From positions 3,121 through 67,120 of the forward strand of contig NZ_REEZ01000002.1 in assembly GCF_003990445.1 (NCBI RefSeq): DNA of 64,000 nt. Direction: 5' to 3'. The notes beneath the pieces are model-generated. The model was not told the DNA's origin. It searched no databases and saw only the letters and a list, made by a program, of their open reading frames with translations. Positions 33,431-42,744 of this stretch are shown here, piece after piece. The position numbers were made by a program, and so were the translations under genes. Every line of letters starts with the position of its first letter. Position 1 is the stretch's first letter. The DNA comes from Pararhodobacter zhoushanensis (GTDB lineage: Bacteria; Pseudomonadota; Alphaproteobacteria; Rhodobacterales; Rhodobacteraceae).

Positions 33431-34854
33431 CACATCACCCCTTTCTTGCGCATCCATTGCCACACGAGCACCGCCAGAACAGCAGCCCCCAGCCCGAACG
33501 GCCAGCCAAACCACAGCCACATCAGCACGGGCAGCACGATCAGATGCACCGCCAGAACCTTGGGCCGGATCGCGGCCACGCGGTAGGCGATGTCCAACAG
33601 CACGGCCTCGACCAGCACCACACCGACAACGATGTTCTGGAACGGCGCGTCCACACCGACCATCGCCATGCCCGATTGCAGCGACTGCATGATCAGCGCC
33701 CCCAGGATCGCGCCATAGATCGTGCCGATACCGCCCGACAGCGCTGTGCCGCCGATCACCGCCGCCGCGATCACCCGCAGCTCGTCCAGCGTGCCGATGT
33801 CGTTGGCATGGTTGGTCAGACGGGCCGAGGCGACAACCGCCGACAGCCCGCACAGAAAGCCCATCAGGGCGAAAACCTTGACGGTCAGCAGGCGGGTATT
33901 GATGCCCGACAGCTCGGCCGAATCCGGGTTGCCGCCGGTGGCAAAGATATAGCGGCCCAGCCGCGTCTTGCGGGCGATCACCGTCATCACCACGGCCAGC
34001 ACGATCAGCAACAGGACCGAGATCGGCAGACCATACCCCATCGCGAAATCGGGCGGCAGAACCTCGCCGCGTTCCTCGAAGATGCGGCGCAAGCGGCCGA
34101 CGGGCACCTGATAGGCGTTGAGGATCGCCACGAAGCCAAGGATCGCACCGGCAAAGATCGCCGCCATGACGACCTCGGCCCACAGCGGCTTGACCGGGAA
34201 CTCATGCGCCAGCTTGGCGCGCCGGGCCGAGAACACCGACCACACCGCCGCCGCCGCGGCCAGAACCGCCAGCACCCAGCTGAGCGTCACGCCCAACGTG
34301 CCGTTGATGCCGCCAAACAGCTGAAACGTTTCATCCAGCGGGCCGATGGTCTGGCCGCCGGTCAGATACCACGCCACGTTGCGCCAGACGAGCAAGCCGC
34401 CCAGCGTGACAATAAAGGAGGGGATCGTCAGATAGCCGATCAACCAGCCCTGCGCCGCCCCGATCACCGTTCCGGCAACCAGCCCGACGGCAATGGCAAC
34501 CGGCGCGATCAGCGGACTGCCCAGCTCCAGCCCCAGATAGCCGGGCAACCAGTTTTGCTGCGTCATCGCCATGAAGGCCGAACAGGTCGCCAGCAACGCG
34601 CCGACCGACAGGTCGATGTGCCGCGTCACGATGACGAACACCATCCCGGTGGCCATGATCGCCACGCTGACCGTCTGGATCGACAGGTTGAAAATGTTGC
34701 GCGGGCTCAGGAAACGCCCGCCGGTCATGTAATTGAAGGCAAGGCAGATCACCAGAAAGGCAAGAAGCATGCCCAGCAGACGCGTGTCGATCTCTAGGGA
34801 ATCGAGCAGCGAGCGGCGCCGGGGTTGCTCGACGGGGCGCGCGGTATCGCTCAT
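33430..34854 (-). CDS. xylH: D-xylose-type ABC transporter permease
   Basis: A 474-residue permease of the ribose/xylose (BPD_transp_2) type with at least ten hydrophobic segments. Seen: [37 protein letters not shown] near 45-80, where ID-L-S-V-G is the family mark, and [37 protein letters not shown] plus [34 protein letters not shown] in the second half. Length suits the long XylH-type permease rather than the short RbsC. ATG at 34,854 is chosen over an upstream GTG. Confidence 0.92.
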   Translation of the reverse strand: MSDTARPVEQPRRRSLLDSLEIDTRLLGMLLAFLVICLAFNYMTGGRFLSPRNIFNLSIQTVSVAIMATGMVFVIVTRHIDLSVGALLATCSAFMAMTQQNWLPGYLGLELGSPLIAPVAIAVGLVAGTVIGAAQGWLIGYLTIPSFIVTLGGLLVWRNVAWYLTGGQTIGPLDETFQLFGGINGTLGVTLSWVLAVLAAAAAVWSVFSARRAKLAHEFPVKPLWAEVVMAAIFAGAILGFVAILNAYQVPVGRLRRIFEERGEVLPPDFAMGYGLPISVLLLIVLAVVMTVIARKTRLGRYIFATGGNPDSAELSGINTRLLTVKVFALMGFLCGLSAVVASARLTNHANDIGTLDELRVIAAAVIGGTALSGGIGTIYGAILGALIMQSLQSGMAMVGVDAPFQNIVVGVVLVEAVLLDIAYRVAAIRPKVLAVHLIVLPVLMWLWFGWPFGLGAAVLAVLVWQWMRKKGVM

Positions 34855-34919
34855 GGCGGTCTCTCTCACTCAGGGGGGGGGCGGACGGGCACCGGCAAAG
34901 CCACGGTGCGTCAGGGAAA

Positions 34920-34947
34920 GGCCCCGGCGAAAACGATCGCCGGGGCC
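34920..34947 (-). terminator. Hairpin between xylF and xylH
   Basis: A perfect 11-bp stem GGCCCCGGCGA / TCGCCGGGGCC around AAACGA, directly after the xylF stop in the minus direction. Such hairpins after the binding-protein gene usually act as partial terminators or mRNA stabilisers, which would make XylF more abundant than the permease and ATPase. Confidence 0.6.
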
Positions 34948-34958
34948 AGACTGTCAGA

Positions 34959-35984
34959 TCAGTTGCACGGTGCCGGGCCGTTGGTCACGCCTTGGCACAG
35001 GGCCTCTTGCGTGATCCAGCCGGCATCGACGACCACATCCAGGTTTTCCGCAGTGATCGGCACCGGTGCCAGGAAACGCGACACCATTTCCGTGCCCGAC
35101 GGCGAGGTCCAGGCCTGCGCGCCCTCGATGTCAGCCATCGCGGTCCCGTTGGCCATGGCCACGGCGATCTCAGCGGCCACCCGGCCCAGATCACGCGCGT
35201 CTTTCCACACCGACACGGTCTGCGTGCCCAGCGCCACACGGTTCAGTGCGGCATGGTCGCCGTCCTGACCCGAGACGGGAATGCCCTGCATCCCCTGCGC
35301 CGTCAGCGCCGCGACAACACCACCAGCGGTGCCGTCGTTCGAGGCCACGACCGCGTCCACGCCGTTGTCGGTCGCGGTCAGGATCTGCTCCATGTTGCGC
35401 TGCGCGTTGGCAGGCAGCCAGCCGTCGGTATAGGCCTCACCGACGATGGTGATCGCACCGCTGTCAATCGCGGCCTGCAGCACTTCTTGCTGACCCCCGC
35501 GCAGGAAGTCCGCGTTCGGATCGGTGGGCGAGCCCTTGATCATCACATAGCGGCCCGTGGGGGCGGCGGCGAACACGGCTTCGGCCTGCATCCGGCCAAC
35601 TTCGACGTTGTCGAAGGTCAGGTAGAAGGCCCGCGAATCCTCGATCAGGCGGTCATAGGCAACCACCGGGATGCCCTCATCCGCTGCGGCCTGCACCGCC
35701 GGACCGATGGCTTGCGCGTCCTGCGCCAGAACGATCAGCGCGTCCACACCCTGCGCGATCAGCGCCTCGATGTCGCTCAGCTGCTTGGCCGAGGACGACT
35801 GCGCGTCCGACGACACATACTCGGCCCCTGCCGCTTCCAGCGCTGCGACAATTGCCGCCTCGTCGGTGCGCCAGCGCTCCTCTTGAAAGTTGGACCAGCT
35901 GACGCCAACCGTGATTGCCTGAGCTGCGAATGATGTGGTGATACCCGCTGTCGCAACGACAGCGGCGAATACTGCTTTACGCAT
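34959..35984 (-). CDS. xylF: D-xylose-binding periplasmic protein
   Basis: A 341-residue exported sugar-binding protein of the periplasmic-binding-protein type I family. The signal peptide is MRKAVFAAVVATAGITTSFAAQA. The mature start ITVGVSWSNFQEERWRTDEAAIVAALEAAGAEYVSSDAQSS and the later YDRLIEDSRAFYLTFDNVEVGRMQA, KGSPTDPNADFLRGGQ and VASNDGTAGGVVAAL are the XylF pattern. A GGAGGAG site precedes the ATG at 35,984. It is the first and likely best expressed gene of the operon and is divergent from the ROK repressor. Confidence 0.93.
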   Translation of the reverse strand: MRKAVFAAVVATAGITTSFAAQAITVGVSWSNFQEERWRTDEAAIVAALEAAGAEYVSSDAQSSSAKQLSDIEALIAQGVDALIVLAQDAQAIGPAVQAAADEGIPVVAYDRLIEDSRAFYLTFDNVEVGRMQAEAVFAAAPTGRYVMIKGSPTDPNADFLRGGQQEVLQAAIDSGAITIVGEAYTDGWLPANAQRNMEQILTATDNGVDAVVASNDGTAGGVVAALTAQGMQGIPVSGQDGDHAALNRVALGTQTVSVWKDARDLGRVAAEIAVAMANGTAMADIEGAQAWTSPSGTEMVSRFLAPVPITAENLDVVVDAGWITQEALCQGVTNGPAPCN

Positions 35985-36187
35985 GCATCTCCTCCCTGGT
36001 GATGCCCCGAATCCGGGGTGCGGGGTTGACCCGACAGCAAAAGCATAGGATCTTTTTTTCACCTGTCAAAATAAATATTCCCTTATTGCCTTACGAAACC
36101 CGCCGGATTAGCGTGATACGCCATAAGTTTGCGCGAACCGTAGGCCAATCGCGTTTCCGCCGCAGCGCAGCGAGGGTTAATAATTCG
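35985..36187. promoter_or_regulatory. Divergent xylF/xylR promoter region
   Basis: A 203-base spacer between the xylF operon and the ROK repressor. It is AT-rich in the middle (36,050-36,090, with TTTTTTTCACC and AAATAAATATTCCC). I found no long dyad, so the repressor site is not located. The segment AATATTCCCTTA also occurs in the LysR/maleylacetate reductase spacer, which may be chance. Confidence 0.5.
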
Positions 36188-37480
36188 ATGAATGAACATA
36201 TGTCCCCCGCGCCTCTGCCTCCGGTTGTCACCGCGCCCGAGGGATACGCGGGCTGCGGCCCCCTGCTGCCCGGCCCCGCCACCGACTCCAAACCCTTGCG
36301 CCAGCGCGTGTTCGAGCATGTCCGCGCCACCGGCATCGCCGCCCGCGCCGATGTCTCGCGCGCGCTGGGGATCAGCGCCGGGTCGGTGACGCAGCTGACC
36401 TCGGACCTGATCGCCCAAGGCTATCTGTGCGAGACCGCCGAAATCACCCGCGACCGTCGCGAACCGGCGCGCGGACGCCCCGCCGTCTCGCTCGCCGTGG
36501 TGCCCAAGGCGCACCGCGTCATCGGCATCAAGCTGTCGGACGAACGCCACACCGCTGTTCTGGCCGATTTCTCGGGCACCATTCTGGCCGAAGCCATGCT
36601 GCCCACCCCACCGGTGCGCAAATCGCTCGACCAAATCTGCGACGAAACTGCCGAACTGGTCGCGCGCCTGCTGGCCGAGGCTGACCTGCCCCTCGACGCC
36701 ATCTCGGCCATCGGCATCGGCCTGTCGGGTCTGGTCGAGCCTGAAACCGGCGCCGTGCCATGGTCGCCGCTGCTCATCGGCACTGACCTGCCCGCCCGCG
36801 ACGCGCTGACGCAGCGTCTGGGCCGCCCGGTCCTGATCGAAAACGATGCCAACATGCTGACGCTGGCCGAACTGTGGTTCGGTGCCGGGCGCGCCATGTC
36901 CGATTTCGCCGTCGTCACCATCGAGCACGGCGTCGGCATGGGGCTGGTGGTCGGCAACCGGCTCTATCGCGGCACGCGCGGCATGGGGATGGAACTGGGC
37001 CACACCAAGGTGCATCTCGACGGCGCGCTCTGCCGCTGCGGTCAGCGCGGCTGCCTTGAGGCCTATCTCGCCGATTACGCCCTCGCCCGCGAGGCTGCTA
37101 CCGCGTTGGGCCGCAACCCGCGCAATCAGGCCAGCCCGCAAGCGATGCTCGAAGCCCTGTTCGCCGAGGCCAAGACCGGCAACATGGCCGCCCGTTCGAT
37201 CTTTCGCCGCGCCGGGCGTTATCTGGCGCTGGGTCTGTCCAATGTCATCCAGATCTTCGACCCTGAACTGGTCATCCTGTCGGGCGAACGCATGCGCTAT
37301 GACTATCTCTACGCCGACGAGGTCATCGCCGAGACCCTCGCCCTGACCCTCAACCACGGCCGCCAGCCCTGCCGGATCGAGATCCACAACTGGGGGGATA
37401 TGGTCTGGGCGCGCGGCGCCGCCGCTCTAGCGCTCAGTTACGTCACCGACACAGCGCTTGGTCAGGGAGCGGTGGCATGA
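36188..37480 (+). CDS. xylR: ROK-family repressor (XylR type)
   Basis: A 430-residue ROK repressor. The N-terminal wHTH is LRQRVFEHVRATGIAARADVSRALGISAGSVTQLTSDLIAQGYL (about 38-82). The ROK sugar-kinase-like domain follows with GIGLSGLVEPETG, IENDANMLTLAELWFGAG, and the zinc motif GALCRCGQRGCLEAY (CxCGxxGCxE). It is divergent from xylF and is the expected xylose-responsive repressor of the transport operon. The ATG at 36,188 is used; a longer in-frame start would run back across the promoter. The last four bases overlap the CRTAC1-like gene (ATGA). Confidence 0.88.
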   Translation: MNEHMSPAPLPPVVTAPEGYAGCGPLLPGPATDSKPLRQRVFEHVRATGIAARADVSRALGISAGSVTQLTSDLIAQGYLCETAEITRDRREPARGRPAVSLAVVPKAHRVIGIKLSDERHTAVLADFSGTILAEAMLPTPPVRKSLDQICDETAELVARLLAEADLPLDAISAIGIGLSGLVEPETGAVPWSPLLIGTDLPARDALTQRLGRPVLIENDANMLTLAELWFGAGRAMSDFAVVTIEHGVGMGLVVGNRLYRGTRGMGMELGHTKVHLDGALCRCGQRGCLEAYLADYALAREAATALGRNPRNQASPQAMLEALFAEAKTGNMAARSIFRRAGRYLALGLSNVIQIFDPELVILSGERMRYDYLYADEVIAETLALTLNHGRQPCRIEIHNWGDMVWARGAAALALSYVTDTALGQGAVA

Positions 37481-38949
37481 TCTGGCGGTTCGGTCTGGTT
37501 CTGCTGGCCTCCCCGGCCCTGGCCACCCCGCAGTTCGAGGATCTTTCCGCCACCCTGCCCGAACATCTCTACGCCGGCGGCTGGGAGCATTTCGTCGGCG
37601 GTGGCGTCGCGGTCTTTGATTGTAACGGCGATGCGTTGCCTGAAGTGCTCGCCGCCGGTGGCACAAATCCGATGCTGTTCCTGCTCAACAGCGGGGAAAT
37701 GGCGTTCACCCCTGCGCCTTTTCCAACAATCACCGACAGCACCGGCACCTACCCGCTGGACATGGATGGCGACGGATTTCTTGACCTCTACGTCCTGCGC
37801 GTCGGTGCCGACCGCGTGTTGCGCGGCGGCCCCGATTGCAGCTTTGAGGACGTGACCGAGGTCTGGACCCTGCCGCAACAGGACCGCTGGACCACCGCCT
37901 TCACCGCCTGGTGGGAGGGCGAGCGCCCCACGCTCGCCATCGGCCATTACGTCGATCGCGGCAATCCCTCCGGCCCGTTTCAGGCCTGCGACTCCAACAC
38001 CCTGCTGACCCCGCAAGGCGAAAGCTGGCGCGCCGAACCGCTCGAACCCGGCTTCTGTGCCCTCTCCATGCTCGCCGCCCGCGACGCGCGCGACCGCCCC
38101 ACCCTGCGCATGTCCAACGATCGGCATTACTACGTGCGCGGCGGCTATGAGCAGATGTATGACATCGCCGAGCACCGCTTCCTGACGCCCGAGGACGGCT
38201 GGCAGCACGTCTCGCTCTGGGGCATGGGCATCGCCTCACGCGACCTGACCGGCGACGGACGGGACGAGGTGATGCTCACGTCGATGGGCGACCAACTGCT
38301 ACAAATCGCACAACCCGACGGAACCTACGCGGCAGCACCCTACTCGATTGGCACTTATGCAACCTTGCCGCATGACGGCAGCGACGGCCGCCCCTCGACC
38401 GGCTGGCACGCGCAATTCGGTGATGTTGACAACGACGGATTGTCAGACCTTTTCATCGCCAAGGGCAATGTCGACCAGATGCCGACCAATGCCATCCACG
38501 ACCCCAACGACCTGCTGATGCAGTCCCCGGATGGCACCTTCCACCAACAAGCGACCCAAGCGGGCATCGCCACTGCCGAGCGCTCACGCGGCGCGGCGCT
38601 GGTTGATCTGGACAATGACGGCCTGCTCGACCTGATCGTCGTCAACCGCCGTGCCCCGTTGGAGCTCTACCGCAACACCACCGCCGACACCGGCCACTGG
38701 CTTGCCGTGGATCTGCGCCAACCCGGCGGCAATACCCGCGCCATCGGCGCGCGCGTCACCGTCACCACCGACAGCGGCAGCCAGTCGCAACAGGTCACCG
38801 TCGGGGGCGGCCACGCCGGGGGGCAATCGGTGCCGCTCCACTTCGGCCTCGGCCCCGCCACCACGGCGCAGATCCGTGTCGACTGGCCGGATGGCACGAC
38901 CACGCAAACCGACGCGACACCCAACCAATCGCTCACCCTGACGCGCTGA
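37477..38949 (+). CDS. Exported FG-GAP/VCBS protein with ASPIC/UnbV domain (CRTAC1-like)
   Basis: A 490-residue exported beta-propeller protein. A signal peptide (MIWRFGLVLLASPALA) is followed by FG-GAP/VCBS repeats with calcium-type D-x-D/N-x-D-G loops: VFDCNGDALPEV, DMDGDGFLDLYV, DLTGDGRDEVML, DVDNDGLSDLFI, DLDNDGLLDLIV. The C-terminal 90 residues (WLAVDLRQPGGNTRAIGARVTVTTDSGSQSQQVTVGGGHAGGQS, then IRVDWPDGTTT) are an ASPIC/UnbV domain. Function unknown. It overlaps the xylR stop, so it is co-transcribed with a sugar repressor, and converges on the MauG-like gene. Confidence 0.85.
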   Translation: MIWRFGLVLLASPALATPQFEDLSATLPEHLYAGGWEHFVGGGVAVFDCNGDALPEVLAAGGTNPMLFLLNSGEMAFTPAPFPTITDSTGTYPLDMDGDGFLDLYVLRVGADRVLRGGPDCSFEDVTEVWTLPQQDRWTTAFTAWWEGERPTLAIGHYVDRGNPSGPFQACDSNTLLTPQGESWRAEPLEPGFCALSMLAARDARDRPTLRMSNDRHYYVRGGYEQMYDIAEHRFLTPEDGWQHVSLWGMGIASRDLTGDGRDEVMLTSMGDQLLQIAQPDGTYAAAPYSIGTYATLPHDGSDGRPSTGWHAQFGDVDNDGLSDLFIAKGNVDQMPTNAIHDPNDLLMQSPDGTFHQQATQAGIATAERSRGAALVDLDNDGLLDLIVVNRRAPLELYRNTTADTGHWLAVDLRQPGGNTRAIGARVTVTTDSGSQSQQVTVGGGHAGGQSVPLHFGLGPATTAQIRVDWPDGTTTQTDATPNQSLTLTR

Positions 38950-39010
38950 CGGGCGCAGGCCGGGCGGGCGGGTGTCGCGGCCGAGGTCGCGCAGGCGACC
39001 CGCCCCGGCC

Positions 39011-40345
39011 CTAGGGGTTGGGCACCACCAGCCCCGAGGGTACCGCCTCGGGCACCCCCAGCCGTCCCTCAACCGCCACCGGATCGGTCAGCGTCTGCAA
39101 GAACGCCACCAGCGCCGCGATTTCCCCGGGTTCCAGCACCGGCCCGCCTTCTGCTGCCGCCGCAATCGCCGCCACTTGCGCCGGGTCGTCCATCACCGCC
39201 CAATCCGAGACAGCCAGCGAAGGCAGCACCGCTTCGCTGCGGTCATACCCCGCCAACGCTGCGCCCTGCCCGTGCCCGGCCAGAAACGCCTCCAGCGTCC
39301 GGTGCGCCCCCGCGTGCCCATAGGGCGCGGTCAGCGCCACATTGCGCAGCGCCGGCGTGCGGAACGCATACCAGTCCGCCGCCGCCCCGGTCACCCGGTA
39401 GCGCCCCTCGTCGCGGTGATGCGTCTCGAACCGCGCGCCCTTGCCCGGCCCCAGCTGCGGCTCGCCCATCGCGTGAAAGCTGTGATCGGTCAGGAACGGC
39501 CCGGAATGGCAGCCCGAACAGCCCGCAGGCCCGTAAAACAGCGCCATCCCCTCACCCGCCAAAGGCCCCATCGTCGCCTCGCCGCGCAGCACCGCGTCAA
39601 ACGGCGCGCTGTCACTGCGGAATTCGAACTCCATGAAGGCCGCAATCGCGTTGCTCACATCGGTAAACCCGATCGCCCGCCCCGCCGCGATCTCAGGGTA
39701 CACGGCGGCGAAACGCTCGGCATAGCCCGGCACCGCCGCCACCCGCGCCGCCAGCCGCGCCCAGGCCCCGTCCGGTCCGGTCAGCATGCCCAGCCGCACG
39801 GCGGTGGAAATCTCGTTCTCCTGATAATGCCCGGCCATTTCATCCGGCGAGACCACGGGGAACATCGTCTGCGCCGACAGCATCGAGTCGAACCCGACCA
39901 GCATATCCTCGTCCAGCGGTGTCCGCATGCCGTTTGGCCGCGATGGGTCCACCTCGACCCGCCCGTCATGAAACATCGAGCGATACTCGACCGCGCCCAG
40001 ATTCCACAACGCCTGCGCGTTCCGGGGCACGCGTTCCTCGGGCAGATTATCCGCATCCGCGCGCCGCAGCGGCCCCAAACCAATCCCGCCGTCGCCCAGC
40101 CCCAGCGACACGCCGTCCGAGGTGCCAAAGGCCGGATGATGACAGGTTGCGCAGGCGACTTCGCGGTTGCCCGACAGGATCGGATCGTAGAACAACAGCT
40201 GCCCCAGCGCCGCCGCCGCCGGATCGACCGGGCGGAAATCGGCGTCGCTCAGCGGCGCGGGCAACCCGGTGCCTGCCGTGCCCCCGGCCTGCAAGCCCAA
40301 GCCCCCGGCGACCACCACGACCACGCCGCTCACCCAGATCCGCAT
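39011..40345 (-). CDS. Di-heme cytochrome c peroxidase (MauG/CcpA-like)
   Basis: A 444-residue exported di-heme protein. A signal-like N-terminus (MRIWVSGVVVVVAGGLGLQ) precedes the first heme site C65-A-T-C68-H69 in REVACATCHHPAFG, and the second site is GCSGCHSGPFL near 270. Other family marks are LGQLLFYDPILSGN and RTPALRNVALTAPYGHAGAHRTLEAFL. Such proteins are periplasmic peroxidases or post-translational modifiers such as MauG. No amine dehydrogenase genes are nearby, so the substrate is unknown; pairing with the CRTAC1-like gene may be meaningful. Confidence 0.88.
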   Translation of the reverse strand: MRIWVSGVVVVVAGGLGLQAGGTAGTGLPAPLSDADFRPVDPAAAALGQLLFYDPILSGNREVACATCHHPAFGTSDGVSLGLGDGGIGLGPLRRADADNLPEERVPRNAQALWNLGAVEYRSMFHDGRVEVDPSRPNGMRTPLDEDMLVGFDSMLSAQTMFPVVSPDEMAGHYQENEISTAVRLGMLTGPDGAWARLAARVAAVPGYAERFAAVYPEIAAGRAIGFTDVSNAIAAFMEFEFRSDSAPFDAVLRGEATMGPLAGEGMALFYGPAGCSGCHSGPFLTDHSFHAMGEPQLGPGKGARFETHHRDEGRYRVTGAAADWYAFRTPALRNVALTAPYGHAGAHRTLEAFLAGHGQGAALAGYDRSEAVLPSLAVSDWAVMDDPAQVAAIAAAAEGGPVLEPGEIAALVAFLQTLTDPVAVEGRLGVPEAVPSGLVVPNP

Positions 40346-40418
40346 CCCGCCCCTCCCTGCGTTATCGCTAGCAGGGTGGCACGGCCCGGCCGATCGCGCA
40401 ATACGGCGGCAGGCGGGC

Positions 40419-41354
40419 TCAGAGCACGTTGAGCAGCACCAACACCCCGGTCACCGTCACCACCGACAACCCCGTCGCCACGATCAGCGCCGTCGAGCAG
40501 ACCTCGCGCAGGCCAAACGGCGCGGCGAGGATCGGATAGATCGTCAACATCGGCACGGCAGCGAACAAGATCCCCACCGGAATCAGATCGGCGGGCACGC
40601 CGGGTATGGTGAACAGCAGCGCCGCCACCAGCAGCGGATGCACCACCAGCTTGCCGATGCTCACCGCCGAGACCCGCCGCCAATGCCCGCTCACCGACAT
40701 CGACGCCACCGTCCCGCCGATCACGAACAGCGCCACGGGAGCCGCCGCCATCGCCAGCGCCGTCACCGCCCGCTCGACCGGCACGCCCATCGACAGCCCG
40801 GTCGCGCGCCAGACCAGAGCCAGCGCCACGGCGATCAGCAGCGGATTGGCGATGATCCGCCCCAGCGCCTCGCGCAGCACCGCGCCCAGCTTGCGCTCGT
40901 TCGAGCCCGAAACCCCGGTCAGGATCTGCACCAGCGGAATGATCACCGCGTTCTCGACCGTCATGGTCATCGCGAAAACCACTGCCCCCTGCGGGCCAAA
41001 GATCAGGCTGGCAATCGGAAAACCCAGAAAGCCCGAATTGGAATTCGCCATGCCCAGCGCCAGAATCCATGAATCAGGCGCGGCCTGACGCAGAAACAGC
41101 CGCATCGCCGCGTAGCCCAGCAGCAGCGTGATCACAGACCCGCCCATATAGGCCAGAAAGAACGACGGGTTCAGCCCGCCCTCGCCGTGTGGCATCGCTA
41201 CGGCAAAGACGATCAGCGCGGGCAGGCAGATCTTGAGTGCGAACTGCGCCAGCGCGCCGATATGCCCCTGCCCGAGATAGCCACTGCGCACGGCAACATA
41301 GCCGAAGACGATCATCAGATAGATCGGCAGCGTGGTCAGAAAGATCTGGATCAT
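40419..41354 (-). CDS. AEC-family transporter
   Basis: A 311-residue, ten-helix membrane protein of the auxin efflux carrier (Mem_trans) family. Typical: FLTTLPIYLMIVFGYVAVRSGYL at the start, FALKICLPALIVFAVAM, MANSNSGFLGFPIASLIFGPQGAVVFAMTMTVENAV in the middle and GGTVASMSVSGHW later. Despite the family name, bacterial members move malate, malonate and other carboxylates; the name gives no support for auxin transport here. Stand-alone gene. Confidence 0.88.
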   Translation of the reverse strand: MIQIFLTTLPIYLMIVFGYVAVRSGYLGQGHIGALAQFALKICLPALIVFAVAMPHGEGGLNPSFFLAYMGGSVITLLLGYAAMRLFLRQAAPDSWILALGMANSNSGFLGFPIASLIFGPQGAVVFAMTMTVENAVIIPLVQILTGVSGSNERKLGAVLREALGRIIANPLLIAVALALVWRATGLSMGVPVERAVTALAMAAAPVALFVIGGTVASMSVSGHWRRVSAVSIGKLVVHPLLVAALLFTIPGVPADLIPVGILFAAVPMLTIYPILAAPFGLREVCSTALIVATGLSVVTVTGVLVLLNVL

Positions 41355-41485
41355 GGCAGTTTCCGGCTGGTTTCAGGGTTGGTTAACACGGCAACCAGCC
41401 ACAGGCGAGGGGGTCCGCCCCTCCCTCGTCAGGCGCACCCCGGCAAGCCGCGCCGACAGCGCGTCACCGCTGCGCGGCACACGCC

Positions 41486-41851
41486 TTATTGCGCTGCACT
41501 CGCGTCATAGGCCGTCCGTGCGTCATCGATCCTGCCCAGATTTTCGATGGCCCAGCGGCTCAGCGCCGTCACCGGCTGGCGAAACGACTGGCCCAGCGCG
41601 GTCAGCGTGTATTCCACCTTGGGCGGGATGGTCGGATGATAGGTCCGGCTCACCAGCCCGTCGCGCTCCATTTCCTTCAGCGTCAGGCTCAACATGCGCT
41701 GCGAGATGCCCAGCGTGCGCTTGAGTTCGTTGAAGCGCAACGTCCCGTGCTCGGCCAGCGAGACGACGACAAGCACGCTCCACCGGTCGCCCACCCGCGA
41801 CAGAACGGCGCCGATCCGTTTGCAGTCAGGGCATTGTTCGCTGTCCAGCAT
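41486..41851 (-). CDS. HxlR-family transcriptional regulator
   Basis: A 121-residue HxlR-type wHTH protein: MLDSEQCPDCKRIGAVLSRVGDRWSVLVVVSLAEHGTLRFNELKRTLGISQRMLSLTLKEMERDGLVSRTYHPTIPPKVEYTLTALGQSF. Cys7 and Cys10 in CPDC could sense electrophiles or oxidants, as in related YodB/QorR proteins. It is divergent from the nitroreductase gene, and a perfect 12-bp inverted repeat lies between them. The ATG at 41,851 starts the conserved region; an upstream frame would run across the operator. Confidence 0.9.
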   Translation of the reverse strand: MLDSEQCPDCKRIGAVLSRVGDRWSVLVVVSLAEHGTLRFNELKRTLGISQRMLSLTLKEMERDGLVSRTYHPTIPPKVEYTLTALGQSFRQPVTALSRWAIENLGRIDDARTAYDASAAQ

Positions 41852-41862
41852 GGTGGTTCCCT

Positions 41863-41935
41863 TTTTGTAACCGAGGGTCAGACATGTGCCTTCTTGAAGC
41901 ACGCTTCGGTTCTCAATACATCGTCGGTTACAAAA
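41863..41935. promoter_or_regulatory. Perfect 12-bp inverted repeat in HxlR/nitroreductase promoter
   Basis: TTTTGTAACCGA at 41,863-41,874 is repeated in reverse complement as TCGGTTACAAAA at 41,924-41,935, a perfect 12-bp match with 49 bases between. One half lies 11 bases upstream of the HxlR start and the other 41 bases upstream of the nitroreductase start. Likely two HxlR dimer half-sites controlling both directions. Confidence 0.7.
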
Positions 41936-41976
41936 GAATACCGCCCATTGCGGGCTTTGACAATCGGAACCAAGAC

Positions 41977-42618
41977 ATGACGACCAAGACCCTGAGCGAC
42001 CACCTGAACTGGCGCTACGCAACCAAGAAAATGGACCCGGCGAAAGCAGTGCCGCAAGACAAGGTCGACGCCATCGTCGAGGCGATCCGCATGGCCCCGA
42101 CCTCAAGCGGCGTGCAACCGTTCGAAGTGATCGTCGTGACCAACCCGGAACTGCGTGCGCAGCTTGCAAAAGCGGCGGGCGGTCAGGCGCAGATCACCGA
42201 CGGCTCGCATGTTCTGGTTTTCGCCGCGTGGGACAACTACACCGCCGAGCGTATCGACGAAGTGCTGGCGCTGAATGTCGAAGCCCGCGGCGAAACGCCG
42301 ACGCTCACGACCTATTACGAAGGTCTGAAAGCCGCGTACCTGCCGCGTGACGCCGACGTGAACTATGCCCACGCCGCGCGTCAGGCCTATATCGCGCTGG
42401 GTGTTGCGCTGGTGGCCGCGGCGGAGCAGGAAGTCGACAGCACGCCGATGGAAGGGTTCAGCCCGGACGCCGTGGACGCGATCCTTGGCCTGCGCGAGCG
42501 CGGGTTGCGCTCGGTCGTGCTGTTGCCGCTGGGCTACCGCGAACCCGCTGGCGACTGGTTGCTGCCGATGGCCAAGGTCCGCAAATCACACGACTCCCTC
42601 ATCACCCATCTGGACTGA
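41977..42618 (+). CDS. Nitroreductase-family NAD(P)H oxidoreductase (NfsB-like)
   Basis: A 213-residue FMN protein. The opening LSDHLNWRYATKKMDPAKAVPQDKVDAIVEAIRMAPTSSGVQPFEVIVVTN carries the nitroreductase FMN contacts (R-Y-x-T-K-x, A-P-T-S-x-x-x-Q-P), and GLRERGLRSVVLLPLGYREPAGDWLLPMAKVRK the C-terminal ones. It probably reduces quinones, nitro groups or other electrophiles. Divergent from HxlR and likely repressed by it until an electrophile arrives. Confidence 0.9.
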   Translation: MTTKTLSDHLNWRYATKKMDPAKAVPQDKVDAIVEAIRMAPTSSGVQPFEVIVVTNPELRAQLAKAAGGQAQITDGSHVLVFAAWDNYTAERIDEVLALNVEARGETPTLTTYYEGLKAAYLPRDADVNYAHAARQAYIALGVALVAAAEQEVDSTPMEGFSPDAVDAILGLRERGLRSVVLLPLGYREPAGDWLLPMAKVRKSHDSLITHLD

Positions 42619-42744
42619 GCTGAGACCGGCCGCCACGGCACCCTTGGCAGCCCCTCACCGCTTCTGAAAACCCTGAAAGGCGCCCGGCACCCCGCCGGGC
42701 GCCTTTTGCATGGCCCGCCAGCACACCGGCACCGGGCCTTTCGC

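Noticed and set aside
33431-34183. An N-terminal extension of the ATP-binding protein XylG
   Set aside because: It overlaps xylH out of frame, has no domain, and a proper start with the normal ABC opening lies at 33,430.
40419-41354. An 'auxin efflux carrier' family gene as part of the auxin (IAA) catabolic system
   Set aside because: The name comes from plant PIN proteins; bacterial AEC members move malate, malonate and other acids. The gene is 10 kb from the lower-pathway genes (pcaF) and over 18 kb from the iac set, and is not linked by any shared motif.
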